DNA of 64,000 bases from Marinomonas polaris DSM 16579 (GTDB taxonomy: Bacteria > Pseudomonadota > Gammaproteobacteria > Pseudomonadales > Marinomonadaceae). The stretch covers positions 124,001 to 188,000 of the forward strand of contig NZ_FQVF01000004.1 of NCBI RefSeq assembly GCF_900129155.1, in the 5' to 3' direction. Shown piece by piece: positions 56,572 through 64,000 of the stretch. The notes beneath the pieces were generated by a model. The model was not told where the DNA came from, made no database searches, and worked only from the letters and a program-made list of their open reading frames with translations. Position numbers and translations under genes: made by a program. The stretch's first letter is position 1; each line of letters begins with the position of its first letter.

Positions 56572-57126
56572 TTAGCCTAAGAGAGCAACAGCCATTGCTT
56601 TTGCTCTCTTAGCAGCATCTAGGTCACCCGCTACATACGCCTGCGCAATCGCTCCTTCCTTAAGCACACTTATGCTCTGTGCCAAATCAGCTGAAGCCAA
56701 TTTAGCTGAACAGCTTACAAGATTCGCTTGAATAAAAGACGTAATATTTTGCTTATGGCGCTGACATATTTCATTAACCACATGATCAGAAAACTCCCCA
56801 TTGGCTTTTACGAAAAAGCAGCCTTTAAATGGCGATAACACCTCAATTTTGTCATGAAACCAATCATCAAGCGCATCAAACAAGGCTAAAACAGCGGTTT
56901 TTCCTTCCCCAGCCGCCATCATTCTTGATGTTAGCCAATCCATAAAGATCTGATCTCGGTAAATCAGCACAGCTTCAACCAAAGCATCTTTACTACTAAA
57001 GTGATGATAGAGCGTTTTTTTTGCCACACCGGTTTCCGACAAAATCAGATTTATTCCCACAGCATGAATGCCATGTTGATAAAAAAGCTTAAACGCGGCG
57101 TGTATTAATAAGTCAGGCTTAGTCAC
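56572..57126 (-). CDS. TetR-family regulator
   Basis: 184 residues. The N-terminal helix-turn-helix contains 'GINLILSETGVAKKTLYHHF' and 'SKDALVEAVLIYRDQIF'; the C-terminal part is a ligand domain with a cysteine near residue 104 ('PFKGCFFVKANGEF'), as seen in electrophile-sensing members. It is divergent from the HPP gene, and two AGAC/GTCT palindromes lie over the HPP promoter, so it likely represses that gene. Confidence 0.9.
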   Translation of the reverse strand: MTKPDLLIHAAFKLFYQHGIHAVGINLILSETGVAKKTLYHHFSSKDALVEAVLIYRDQIFMDWLTSRMMAAGEGKTAVLALFDALDDWFHDKIEVLSPFKGCFFVKANGEFSDHVVNEICQRHKQNITSFIQANLVSCSAKLASADLAQSISVLKEGAIAQAYVAGDLDAAKRAKAMAVALLG

Positions 57127-57154
57127 TTCACTTCTCCCTAATCGAAAAAGAATA

Positions 57155-57184
57155 TTGACACGAGTGAACAGACTTGTCTACCAT
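57155..57184 (+). promoter_or_regulatory. Candidate promoter of the HPP gene
   Basis: TTGACA (57155-57160) and TACCAT (57179-57184) are separated by 18 bases. The spacer contains the first TetR-type palindrome. Confidence 0.6.
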
Positions 57185-57203
57185 TGCAAAGACAAATCGG
57201 TCT
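57170..57203. promoter_or_regulatory. Two candidate TetR operators over the HPP promoter
   Basis: AGAC-TT-GTCT (57170-57179) and AGAC-N6-GTCT (57190-57203) are short palindromes, and GTCTACC occurs twice (57176-57182, 57200-57206). The second resembles the TAGACC-N-GGTCTA sites known for NemR-type TetR proteins. Confidence 0.5.
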
Positions 57204-57248
57204 ACCTGTATTTACCGACGATAAGCAACGTTCAAGAGGAATCCATTC

Positions 57249-57746
57249 ATGCTATCCAACTTTTTCACTTCATTTTATCAATCGAGATTCTTTACTATTT
57301 GCCTGGCGGGGATTGGAGCAACACTGTGTATCTTTATGATTGCCCAAGGCGCTCAGCTTGCACCAGAGTATCTTGGTATGATGGCGCCTTTTGGCGCAAC
57401 TATGGTTATCCTGTTCGCCCTACCTAAAAGCCCTTTAGCTCAACCCAAAAATATTCTGGGCGGTTATTTATTAACAACCACAATAGGATTAATCGCATTA
57501 CAATTCTGGGATGTAACCCCATTAACCATGGCAATAAGTGTTGGAGTCGGCGTTTCCTTGATGATGTTAACCAATACACTACATCCTCCGGCAGGCGCGA
57601 ACCCTCTTTTAGTACTATCACTGAAAGTGTCATGGGGGTTTTTACTATCGCCAGTTCTATCTGGATGCTTGCTTATTATTCTGTTCGGCTGGTGTTACCA
57701 CAACTGGATCTCACGTATTGGCTATCCACTAAACTCAAAGAATTGA
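57249..57746 (+). CDS. HPP-family integral membrane protein
   Basis: 165 residues with four transmembrane helices and the motif that names the family, 'NTLHPPAGANPLL' (about 114-126). Members are inner-membrane proteins of poorly known function; a plant homologue is linked to nitrite transport. AGAGGA precedes the ATG. It is controlled in all likelihood by the divergent TetR regulator. Confidence 0.9.
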   Translation: MLSNFFTSFYQSRFFTICLAGIGATLCIFMIAQGAQLAPEYLGMMAPFGATMVILFALPKSPLAQPKNILGGYLLTTTIGLIALQFWDVTPLTMAISVGVGVSLMMLTNTLHPPAGANPLLVLSLKVSWGFLLSPVLSGCLLIILFGWCYHNWISRIGYPLNSKN

Positions 57747-57861
57747 AACCATACAAAGTGTTAATACACTAAAAGGCTCGCTGGTTGTGTTTTTATACAA
57801 ACTTTCAGCTGATCAAATGCGATTTATTACATTTGGTGCTTTTTTAACCAAATGAATCATG

Positions 57862-57867
57862 TATAAT
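57862..57867 (+). promoter_or_regulatory. -10 box upstream of the preQ1 riboswitch
   Basis: A perfect TATAAT at 57862-57867 would start transcription near 57874, giving a leader of about 94 bases that contains the riboswitch. The -35 is poor. A TGACC-TTAC-GGTCA hairpin lies at the beginning of the leader. Confidence 0.5.
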
Positions 57868-57927
57868 TCTGCTCCGCATTTGACCTTACGGTCAGATGTC
57901 AAAATAAAGCGTCATTAAATTTTAAAC

Positions 57928-57960
57928 TTGGGTTCCCTCACCCCAATCAAACGAAAAAGG
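57928..57960 (+). ncRNA. preQ1-I riboswitch (translational)
   Basis: Stem P1 is TTGGG (57928-57932) with CCCAA (57942-57946). The loop TTCCCTCAC lies between, and an A-rich tail (TCAAACGAAAAAGG) follows, as in known preQ1-I aptamers. Two loop Cs (in 57935-57937) can pair with GG at 57959-57960 to form the H-type pseudoknot. That GG is also the ribosome site of the downstream ATG at 57968, seven bases away, so ligand binding should block translation. Confidence 0.85.
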
Positions 57961-57967
57961 TCACAAT

Positions 57968-58651
57968 ATGAGTACTTTTACATCTGTGCAAAAAGGCAAG
58001 GCACTGTGCTACCTTGCGATGTTCCACCTACTAATCATTGCTTCTAGCAATTATCTAGTTCAGATTCCCTTCACGGTATCAGGGTTCCACACCACTTGGG
58101 GTGCGTTCACTTTCCCTTTTATCTTTTTAGCAACAGACCTCACAGTAAGAATCTTCGGCGCGGCATTAGCTCGAAAAATCATCTTCTTAGTCATGATTCC
58201 ATCGCTAATCGTTTCTTATGTATTGTCAGTTGTGTTTGCTCAAGGCGAGTTTCAAGGCTTCGGGGCTTTGTCATCACTAAATACATTTGTCGGACGAATT
58301 GCTATTGCTAGCTTGATGGCTTATCTACTTGGTCAAGTACTTGATATTCAAGTATTTAATCGCTTACGCCAACTTAAGCAGTGGTGGATTGCACCTGCGG
58401 CATCGACTTTATTTGGTAATGGTTTGGACACATTGGCGTTCTTCGGTATCGCTTTTTACCAAAGTCCAGATCCATTTATGGCACAACATTGGCAAGAAAT
58501 AGCACTGGCGGATTTTGGCTTTAAACTCATCATCAGCCTTGGTTTGTTTATTCCCCTATATGGCGTGTTACTAAACTATCTAACCAAGAAAATAACAGAG
58601 GTAAAACCCGACTTCAGAATGCCAAACGCGCAAGGAAATGGTGCCCAATAA
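57968..58651 (+). CDS. yhhQ: Queuosine precursor transporter (YhhQ/COG1738, VUT family)
   Basis: 227 residues with about six transmembrane helices, including 'TTWGAFTFPFIFLATDLTVRIFGAALARK', typical of the COG1738 family. Known members import preQ0 or preQ1 for synthesis of the tRNA base queuosine. The preQ1-I aptamer overlapping its ribosome site fits this role: high preQ1 should lower synthesis of the importer. It is a single-gene unit, with a terminator downstream. Confidence 0.94.
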   Translation: MSTFTSVQKGKALCYLAMFHLLIIASSNYLVQIPFTVSGFHTTWGAFTFPFIFLATDLTVRIFGAALARKIIFLVMIPSLIVSYVLSVVFAQGEFQGFGALSSLNTFVGRIAIASLMAYLLGQVLDIQVFNRLRQLKQWWIAPAASTLFGNGLDTLAFFGIAFYQSPDPFMAQHWQEIALADFGFKLIISLGLFIPLYGVLLNYLTKKITEVKPDFRMPNAQGNGAQ

Positions 58652-58671
58652 AACCCCAATATTTTTATGAT

Positions 58672-58713
58672 AAACGATGGAGCCTCTGATCTAATCGGAA
58701 GCCCCATCGTTTT
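58672..58713 (+). terminator. Terminator after the queuosine precursor transporter gene
   Basis: A 9-bp stem AAACGATGG (58672-58680) / CCATCGTTT (58704-58712) closes a longer hairpin with an inner TCTGAT/ATCGGA stem. A short T-run follows. Confidence 0.8.
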
Positions 58714-58916
58714 GCATGTATCAAGATTTTCCTTACTCTCCCTAGTTTTCATCGCTCCTTATAAGACAGAAATAAACATTTCATATAAACAAACCATTCT
58801 AATTAGTTACAAAGATAAACAATTAAAACCACCAACTATCCTATATGGGATATGAATTAATACTCAACTCTAGGCATGCTTCTCCACTACAACTAATAAA
58901 AATAAAAGAGGAATGT

Positions 58917-59840
58917 ATGAATAGATTTAAATTAAACTCAATCGTCGGTATCAGTGCAGGCCTTGTCATATCAGGTTCAGTACTCGCCACTGAAAATGGT
59001 GCACCAAGTACAGCTCCAGGCATTTATGGTTTTAGCGCTGGCTATATGCCTCCAGTAACAGATATCGGTGCTTTCTCTATAAGAGGATCGATTTATAAAG
59101 CAAATAAAAATTTAAATGGTAAGGGCGACGAAAATCTAAGTGACTTTTCACAAACAGTGAAGGCACTCTCTCTCACTTACATAAAGATGACAGATACCCA
59201 GTTTCAAGGTGCCAACTATGGATACGGAATCGTTATCCCATTTTTGGATTTAGATATTGACGGCAAGGTGCCTAATTCAAATATTTCGGTAGTCGGGTCA
59301 GATTCTAGTATCGCTGATATTCAAATTGTGCCTTACATTTTGCAGTGGCATCCATCAGAAAATCTAGCAACCAATACACAATTGCAAATACAAATTCCAA
59401 CGGGTCATTACAGCAAAGACGATACCATCACAACAGGCCTAAATCACTGGACCTTTTCTCCTGCATTTAACTTCACTTACATGACAGACAGTGAAATTGA
59501 AATTTCCTCTAGCTTCCAGTTAGACATCAATACTGAAAACAAAGACACCAACTACACAAGCGGGATTGAATACCGGCATGAGTTTGCTATTGGTCAGCAT
59601 TTAACTGATTGGACAGTTGGGCTAGGTGGTTTTTACTACAAACAACTAACCGATGACAAAGCACCAGCAAGCAGCAATATTGTGAATGGCAACAAAGGAG
59701 AAGTGGTAGCAATCGGACCAGAGCTTAGTTTCTTCCGGCCAGACCTGCCTTTTGTCTCGTTCCATGCTTACAAAGAGTTCAAAGCAAAAAACCGTACACA
59801 AGGCTATACAGCAGCATTATTAGTTTCCCAAAGCTTTTAA
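58917..59840 (+). CDS. SphA/MetA-type outer-membrane transporter protein
   Basis: 307 residues from the ATG at 58917 (AAGAGGA upstream; earlier in-frame codons are not preceded by a ribosome site). A signal peptide (about 1-24, cleavage near 'VLA') is followed by a beta-rich protein with 'GIYGFSAGYMPPV', 'IPTGHYSKDDTITTGLNHW' and 'SSFQLDINTENKDTNYTSG', and a closing 'ALLVSQSF'. It matches the family called phenol meta-pathway protein, probably an outer-membrane barrel for hydrophobic compounds. The substrate is unknown. Confidence 0.82.
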   Translation: MNRFKLNSIVGISAGLVISGSVLATENGAPSTAPGIYGFSAGYMPPVTDIGAFSIRGSIYKANKNLNGKGDENLSDFSQTVKALSLTYIKMTDTQFQGANYGYGIVIPFLDLDIDGKVPNSNISVVGSDSSIADIQIVPYILQWHPSENLATNTQLQIQIPTGHYSKDDTITTGLNHWTFSPAFNFTYMTDSEIEISSSFQLDINTENKDTNYTSGIEYRHEFAIGQHLTDWTVGLGGFYYKQLTDDKAPASSNIVNGNKGEVVAIGPELSFFRPDLPFVSFHAYKEFKAKNRTQGYTAALLVSQSF

Positions 59841-59934
59841 TACTCTCGCTAAATATTGAGTCATAACACGGTGGCAGTTATACCCTTTCTGTTTCCGTCG
59901 TTATGCATTTAATAAAAACAATGATATTAGCAAA

Positions 59935-59972
59935 TAAAGGCCTATCTAAAAGGGAGTAAAAATAGGCCTTTA
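59935..59972. terminator. Hairpin between convergent outer-membrane protein genes
   Basis: A perfect 10-bp stem TAAAGGCCTA (59935-59944) / TAGGCCTTTA (59963-59972), an 18-base loop and little T-run. Possibly a weak bidirectional terminator. Confidence 0.55.
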
Positions 59973-59999
59973 CAGTGCATGAATTAAAGACTAACAGGA

Positions 60000-60743
60000 T
60001 TAGTAGCTGTATTTAGCGCCAATTTTATACACAGGGCGCCAGCTATCATTAGATTTAACCTGCGCGCCTTTATAACTGTAGGTATCGCCAGATTTATAGG
60101 GTTTCATACCAACTTCTGCAAATGGGCTCCAACCACTTTTAAAGCCTTTGTATTCGCCGGTGAAATTAACTTCAGAAAAGCCTGACTTGTCACCTTTCCA
60201 TCTTGGGCCTGAGCTTTCTTGGTTGAAAGTGTAATCAACTGATGCTCCAAAACCCCAATCTTCAATACCTTTGTACCCAGTAGAGAAAGTCCAACGGTTG
60301 TAATGAGAGTTTTGTTTCGTCTTATCAGCTAACTTATCGTAATGATAGCGATGACGGAAACCAACAGACCAATCATCATTTACTTTATAACCAAGACTTA
60401 AATTAAACTGATGACCTACTTTGTCAGAGCCTGATTCCCACTTGTACTGCGGAGTTAAAGTAAGCGTGTCAGAGATTTTATAGCGATAGCTGATATTCGT
60501 TTGCTGACCATTGCCGCTTAGTTCATCAAAAGGACCTGCACCTTTAGCGCTGCCCCATTTTGCTTCTACGCCAAAACCGATGCCATTGGCAAATCGATGA
60601 CTGACTTCAATACGATCTTTATTTTCTTGATCCTGTCCATCGTATTCAGGAACGTACTCATGACGAATATTAATCGTTGTTGCATGAGCTGCAACGCTGG
60701 TTAGCCCAATCAGGACTGCTGCAGATACAATTTTAATCTTCAT
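60000..60743 (-). CDS. KdgM-family oligogalacturonate-type porin
   Basis: 247 residues with a signal peptide (1-21, 'AHA') and about twelve beta-strands, ending 'GAKYSY' with an aromatic terminus. 'INIRHEYVPEYDGQDQENKD', 'NGIGFGVEAKW' and 'YRYKISDTLTLTPQYKW' are typical of KdgM/NanC. Such monomeric barrels pass acidic oligosaccharides such as oligogalacturonides or sialic-acid sugars. Two KdgR-like palindromes lie at 60747 and 60840. No pectin genes are in the window, so the substrate is inferred. Confidence 0.88.
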   Translation of the reverse strand: MKIKIVSAAVLIGLTSVAAHATTINIRHEYVPEYDGQDQENKDRIEVSHRFANGIGFGVEAKWGSAKGAGPFDELSGNGQQTNISYRYKISDTLTLTPQYKWESGSDKVGHQFNLSLGYKVNDDWSVGFRHRYHYDKLADKTKQNSHYNRWTFSTGYKGIEDWGFGASVDYTFNQESSGPRWKGDKSGFSEVNFTGEYKGFKSGWSPFAEVGMKPYKSGDTYSYKGAQVKSNDSWRPVYKIGAKYSY

Positions 60744-60746
60744 ATC

Positions 60747-60760
60747 AAAACACCGTTTTA
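60747..60760 (-). promoter_or_regulatory. KdgR-like palindrome next to the kdgM-like start codon
   Basis: AAAACACCGTTTTA lies four bases before the start codon. It fits the KdgR consensus core (R-AAA-Y-R-N-Y-R-TTT-Y) and matches the site at 60840-60854 in 13 of 14 bases. Confidence 0.55.
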
Positions 60761-60839
60761 TTTTTATAGGGTTGAAGTTTTAATTTAAACCCTTATTTAA
60801 ATTTTTGAAAGTATTTTTGCTATGGAAATTTTAAAATAA

Positions 60840-60854
60840 TAAAACATCGTTTTA
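60840..60854 (-). promoter_or_regulatory. Second KdgR-like palindrome upstream of the kdgM-like gene
   Basis: TAAAAC-ATC-GTTTTA is a perfect 15-base inverted repeat and fits the KdgR consensus. Its centre is 93 bases from the first site, so the two could be bridged by a repressor over the promoter. Confidence 0.55.
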
Positions 60855-61015
60855 AAAAAAATGTGGTTTTCGATCTAGAAGCTAGATATGTAGAGGTTTA
60901 CAAAGAAAGTGCAAGAAATAAGAAATTTAAACAATCGAGAACTATTCTCTCTTATGAGAACGCTTCTTCAGGGAGGGATCTATTCGAAGTTGAAGATATA
61001 GTTACAGCAAGGCCA

Positions 61016-61543
61016 TCAAGACCAAAGATCACCGAAGCGGTCTCGATGACTGAGATATAGACGTAAATCAAACTCTAATTGGTGATAATCTGGCTCCATA
61101 TAACAACAAAGCTTATAAAAGGCTTTGTTGTGATCCTTTTCTTTGAGATGTGCGAGTTCATGCACCAAAATCATCTTTAATAAAGGTTCAGGAATACGTC
61201 GAAATAAAGACGATATACGAATTTCATTTTTCGCCTTTAACTTGTTGCCCTGCATTCTAGACACAAAAGTATGCAACCCAAGGGCATTATTGATGATGTG
61301 TATCTTATCGTCATAAATGACTTTACTGATTGGTGGGGAGCTGCGCATAAACTCATTCTTGAGATCCATTGCGTATTCATACAGAGCACGAGTTCCGTTA
61401 AGTCCATGAACGTCAGGGTATTTTTTTAGCAACCATTCACCTGATTTTTCCGCCTCCAACAAACTTTGCGCCTGCTGTTGAACTTGAGGGCTATAGGCTC
61501 CAAGGTAGTTTTTCATATCATTAACCTGACTATTTTGACTCAT
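61016..61543 (-). CDS. YgjP/DUF45-family M48-like metalloprotein
   Basis: 175 residues from the ATG at 61543 (the upstream TTG at 61567 lacks any ribosome site). The zinc motif 'LVHELAHLKEKDHNKAFYKL' holds H-E-x-x-H plus a third His, as in YgjP-type proteins. No signal peptide is present, so it is cytoplasmic. Members have been called metallopeptidase-like, and YgjP has been reported as a nucleotide phosphatase; the real activity here is open. Confidence 0.88.
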   Translation of the reverse strand: MSQNSQVNDMKNYLGAYSPQVQQQAQSLLEAEKSGEWLLKKYPDVHGLNGTRALYEYAMDLKNEFMRSSPPISKVIYDDKIHIINNALGLHTFVSRMQGNKLKAKNEIRISSLFRRIPEPLLKMILVHELAHLKEKDHNKAFYKLCCYMEPDYHQLEFDLRLYLSHRDRFGDLWS

Positions 61544-61650
61544 ATATTCTGTCGCTAAACGGTTCAAAAGGGCGGAGATTTTGGCAGAGTTAGAGCTAAA
61601 AAACCATTAATGAAGAGCATCGATAGTGCTATAGAAAAGAGAAAAACCAG

Positions 61651-63060
61651 TTAAAACAAAGTATTGCTTTGAGGCATCGCCAAGAACACACAATTTCTTC
61701 CAGCCGCTTTGGCTTGATACAAGGCCTTATCCGCTTTATTCAATATATCATCTACCGTACAGTCGCCATCCTGTCGACAAGCCACACCTAATGATACCGT
61801 AAAAAATACTTCCTGATGATCAAGGCTCAATACCATACTTGATTCTATTGACTCCCTTAACTGCTCAGCAATTCGTAAAGCCTCGTCCTTTTCAGTGAAC
61901 GGCAGTAAAATAGCAAACTCTTCACCACCGATTCGAGCAATAAGATCGTCTCGCCTGAGAATCGACAGACTCATCTGTGCAAGCATTTGTAGCACTAAAT
62001 CCCCAATTTTATGGCCGAACTCATCATTTACTTTTTTAAAATGATCCACATCCATCATTAAAATAGCCAGTGGATAATTCTCTTCTATCGACTCATTAAG
62101 AAGCGTTTCACATTGCTGAAAAAAGTAGCCCCTATTTGCCAATTCAGTTAAATGGTCAAAATACGCTCTTTTTTGAAGTGCCTCTTGTGCCCGAAAACTT
62201 TCGATCGCAATACTCGCCAAATTACTGGCAAAATTAATCAATTCAAAATCTTTTTCAGCAGGTGTTGAAGGAAAACGTTTATAGATGGCAAAAGTACCTA
62301 ATAAATCCCCTTTGGACGACATGATAGGATCAGACCAGCAAGCTGCGACTTCGGCTTGACGGGCGAGCTGAACATAATCCGCCCAATAGGGATGATCATA
62401 AATATCCTCGACAATGACTCGCTGACCTAAATACGCGGCCGTACCGCACGACCCAACATTTAAACCGATTTTCACACCATCAATAGCTTGGTTATAAACA
62501 TCAGGGAAACTAGGAGCCGCACCCAACCTTAGACATTGCTCGTCTTTATCAAACAACAACACACTGCATAACGAGAGCGGGCTTTCTTGTTGAATCTGCT
62601 TAACAATCACATTAAGAATGTCTTTTAGTGCAGAACTTTTAGCCACCATTTCCAACATGTCACTGCGGGCACGTAATCGCTCTTCAGCCACCCAATGATC
62701 TGTTATGTCATTAAAATACCAAAATTGTTTATCTCCTATCGTGGAAAAGCACATATTGATATGTCTAACGGAGTTATCTTTGCAAAATAGTGTAGCGCTT
62801 AAGTCATGTGCAGATGCATAACCACGGTATTTATCAATCCAAGGCGCAATGACGTTTTGGTAATATTCAGGTTGAGGAGAAACACGTAAGAACCAGCTTT
62901 CGGTATCTAGAATATCACCCAAAACAAAACCAAAAAGCTCACTAAATGCTTTATTGATATATTCAATACGACCAGAAGACAAACTTGACCAACTAACAGC
63001 AATTGGCGTGGTATTTAGAATATCCTCTAACCGAACCTCATTGTTCTGGCTGTCTTTCAT
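61651..63060 (-). CDS. PAS-GAF-GGDEF diguanylate cyclase
   Basis: 469 residues: PAS (about 12-125, 'GRIEYINKAFSELFGF'), GAF (about 145-295, 'VGSCGTAAYLGQRVIVEDIYDHPYW'), then GGDEF (about 300-465) with an intact 'RIGGEEF' active site. The inhibitory RxxD site is present ('RRDDLIARI'), unlike the other two GGDEF proteins in this window. No transmembrane segment is seen, so it is a cytoplasmic sensor that makes cyclic di-GMP. It lies 148 bases after the phosphatase gene. Confidence 0.93.
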   Translation of the reverse strand: MKDSQNNEVRLEDILNTTPIAVSWSSLSSGRIEYINKAFSELFGFVLGDILDTESWFLRVSPQPEYYQNVIAPWIDKYRGYASAHDLSATLFCKDNSVRHINMCFSTIGDKQFWYFNDITDHWVAEERLRARSDMLEMVAKSSALKDILNVIVKQIQQESPLSLCSVLLFDKDEQCLRLGAAPSFPDVYNQAIDGVKIGLNVGSCGTAAYLGQRVIVEDIYDHPYWADYVQLARQAEVAACWSDPIMSSKGDLLGTFAIYKRFPSTPAEKDFELINFASNLASIAIESFRAQEALQKRAYFDHLTELANRGYFFQQCETLLNESIEENYPLAILMMDVDHFKKVNDEFGHKIGDLVLQMLAQMSLSILRRDDLIARIGGEEFAILLPFTEKDEALRIAEQLRESIESSMVLSLDHQEVFFTVSLGVACRQDGDCTVDDILNKADKALYQAKAAGRNCVFLAMPQSNTLF

Positions 63061-63147
63061 ACAATATCCGTGGAATAGCGTGCTTAATGCAGAAGTTACT
63101 GCCTACCACATAGTAATACGGAACAACCTAACGAATAACAAGCTTGT

Positions 63148-63172
63148 AAAAAAGCTTTTTTGTGTGCTTTTT
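63148..63172 (-). terminator. Candidate terminator of the inositol-phosphatase family gene
   Basis: On the - strand, AAAAAGC (63172-63166) pairs with GCTTTTT (63155-63149), followed by a T. It lies 37 bases past the stop codon. The stem is AT-rich, so the strength is doubtful. Confidence 0.45.
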
Positions 63173-63208
63173 GTACGAAAACAACCAGCCCTTGCCTGCT
63201 CTAGATTT

Positions 63209-63982
63209 TTATACCAAAAATAGAAGCTTGTTCAAATTCTCCCATAACTGCGGACTCGCAGCCCAAACAGGATTACCACTTAGCAGCCCATCATTATTAA
63301 GAAAATCTGTTACCTGCCCGCCTGATTCTTTGATTAACAACAGTCCCGCCAAAGCATCCCAACTATTAAGATGAGATTCGAAATAGCCATGAACAAGCCC
63401 AGATGACACATGAGCAAGCATAAGAGCACCAGCGCCAAAACGTCGATATTCAACATTCTGTGTATCTAACATCAAGATAAGATCGCAATATTCTTGTACG
63501 GGTCGACGATTAGAACGACCCAAACCAATAATAGCCTGACCTTTTTCAGGATCATGAATAGCTAACTGAGCACCATTTAAATACGCCCCTTGGCCTTTTT
63601 TTGCCATGAAAAATTCATCACGATCAGGCGCATAAACAAAGCCCACCTGGATCTCGTTATTTTTTACATAAGCGACCGAAACACACCAATAATCCATACC
63701 TTGAACATAATTTGTGGTGCCATCAATCGGGTCGATTACCCATACACCGCTGGTGTTTGCATCTACGCTTTGAATCAAACCACTCTCTTCACCTAAAAAA
63801 CCATCTTCCGGAAACAAGGAGCGAATCACTTGTTTTAACTCGTCTTCAACGGCTATATCTGCTTGTGAAACAAAATCTTGCCGGCCTTTCGTAGTCACTG
63901 ACAGCCCCGACTGACGAATGGTTTGAGCACGTTGTCCGGCTTGTTTGATCGCGGATTCTAAAACCTGATATTCATCTTGCAT
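63209..63982 (-). CDS. Inositol-monophosphatase family enzyme (SuhB/CysQ-type)
   Basis: 257 residues, complete in the window. The metal-binding set is present: E65/E66 in 'GFLGEESG', D84 and D87 in 'WVIDPIDGTTNYV', and a late 'SWDALAGLLLIKESGG'. The family removes phosphate from inositol 1-phosphate, 3'-phosphoadenosine 5'-phosphate or fructose 1,6-bisphosphate, and SuhB also works in transcription antitermination; which applies cannot be told. The gene's promoter lies beyond the window edge. Confidence 0.92.
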   Translation of the reverse strand: MQDEYQVLESAIKQAGQRAQTIRQSGLSVTTKGRQDFVSQADIAVEDELKQVIRSLFPEDGFLGEESGLIQSVDANTSGVWVIDPIDGTTNYVQGMDYWCVSVAYVKNNEIQVGFVYAPDRDEFFMAKKGQGAYLNGAQLAIHDPEKGQAIIGLGRSNRRPVQEYCDLILMLDTQNVEYRRFGAGALMLAHVSSGLVHGYFESHLNSWDALAGLLLIKESGGQVTDFLNNDGLLSGNPVWAASPQLWENLNKLLFLV

Positions 63983-64000
63983 GTTATTTTGCCCTTATCA

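Noticed and set aside
60863..61060. 65-codon open frame on the + strand
   Set aside because: It overlaps the 3' end of the YgjP-like gene, has no ribosome site and no recognisable protein character.
1..64000. CRISPR arrays, tRNA, rRNA, insertion sequences, prophage genes
   Set aside because: Looked for on both strands and not seen; no transposase, integrase, phage structural gene or regular short repeat array is present.

Overview
The window reads as the chromosome of a marine, heterotrophic gammaproteobacterium. The closest fit from gene content and protein style is a Marinomonas-like member of the Oceanospirillales; this is inference, because there is no rRNA or other phylogenetic marker in the window. 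Coding density is high and base composition is moderate to low in GC. I saw no insertion sequence, phage gene, CRISPR array, tRNA or rRNA. The only cut gene is the zinc alcohol dehydrogenase at the left edge.

Layout. 1-411: 3' end of an alcohol dehydrogenase. 600-7200: a LacI-controlled ABC sugar-uptake operon (binding protein, two permeases, a small GH68/GH32-type fructoside-active enzyme, ATPase), with two matching palindromic operators. 7260-8546: GAF-EAL c-di-GMP phosphodiesterase. 8730-13635: a DUF2271 protein and a PepSY/flavodoxin/ferredoxin-reductase fusion, divergent from a QseBC-like two-component system. 13649-16932: HxlR regulator and flavodoxin, an AsnC-type RAM protein, a GFA protein, a PLP aminotransferase. 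17203-19530: chemoreceptor. 19568-28002: complete biotin-independent malonate decarboxylase cluster, mdcR / mdcABCDEGH-madLM. 28074-32022: OYE-type ene-reductase, glutathionylspermidine synthetase/amidase, a racemase-like protein. 32206-36780: TetR, GH3 beta-glucosidase and GPH-type sugar symporter. 37187-41234: porin, diguanylate cyclase, AraC regulator. 41364-43671: a two-gene amino/imino-acid module (ornithine cyclodeaminase-like plus DadA-like). 43668-47673: a TorRTS-like phosphorelay whose periplasmic partner is a family-3 solute-binding protein. 48411-56543: NhaC antiporter, DEAD-box helicase, chemoreceptor, diguanylate cyclase, an unrecognised MatP-like DNA-binding protein, RIO kinase. 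56572-64000: TetR/HPP pair, a queuosine-precursor transporter behind a preQ1-I riboswitch, two outer-membrane proteins (one KdgM-like), a YgjP-like metalloprotein, a PAS-GAF-GGDEF protein and an inositol-phosphatase family enzyme.

How it works together. Much of the window concerns nutrient capture (fructosides, beta-glucosides, malonate, oligogalacturonate-like sugars, D-amino or imino acids), sensing (two chemoreceptors, two complete two-component systems) and c-di-GMP turnover (three GGDEF proteins, one EAL protein).

The most unusual items are the 302-residue protein at 54672-55580, which has a duplicated W-x-W-x-Y-L helical module and a C-terminal ribbon-helix-helix resembling MatP; the preQ1-I aptamer at 57928-57960; paired KdgR-type palindromes at the kdgM-like gene; the TorRTS-like system with a swapped sensor; and a possible 29-codon gene coupled to mdcH.
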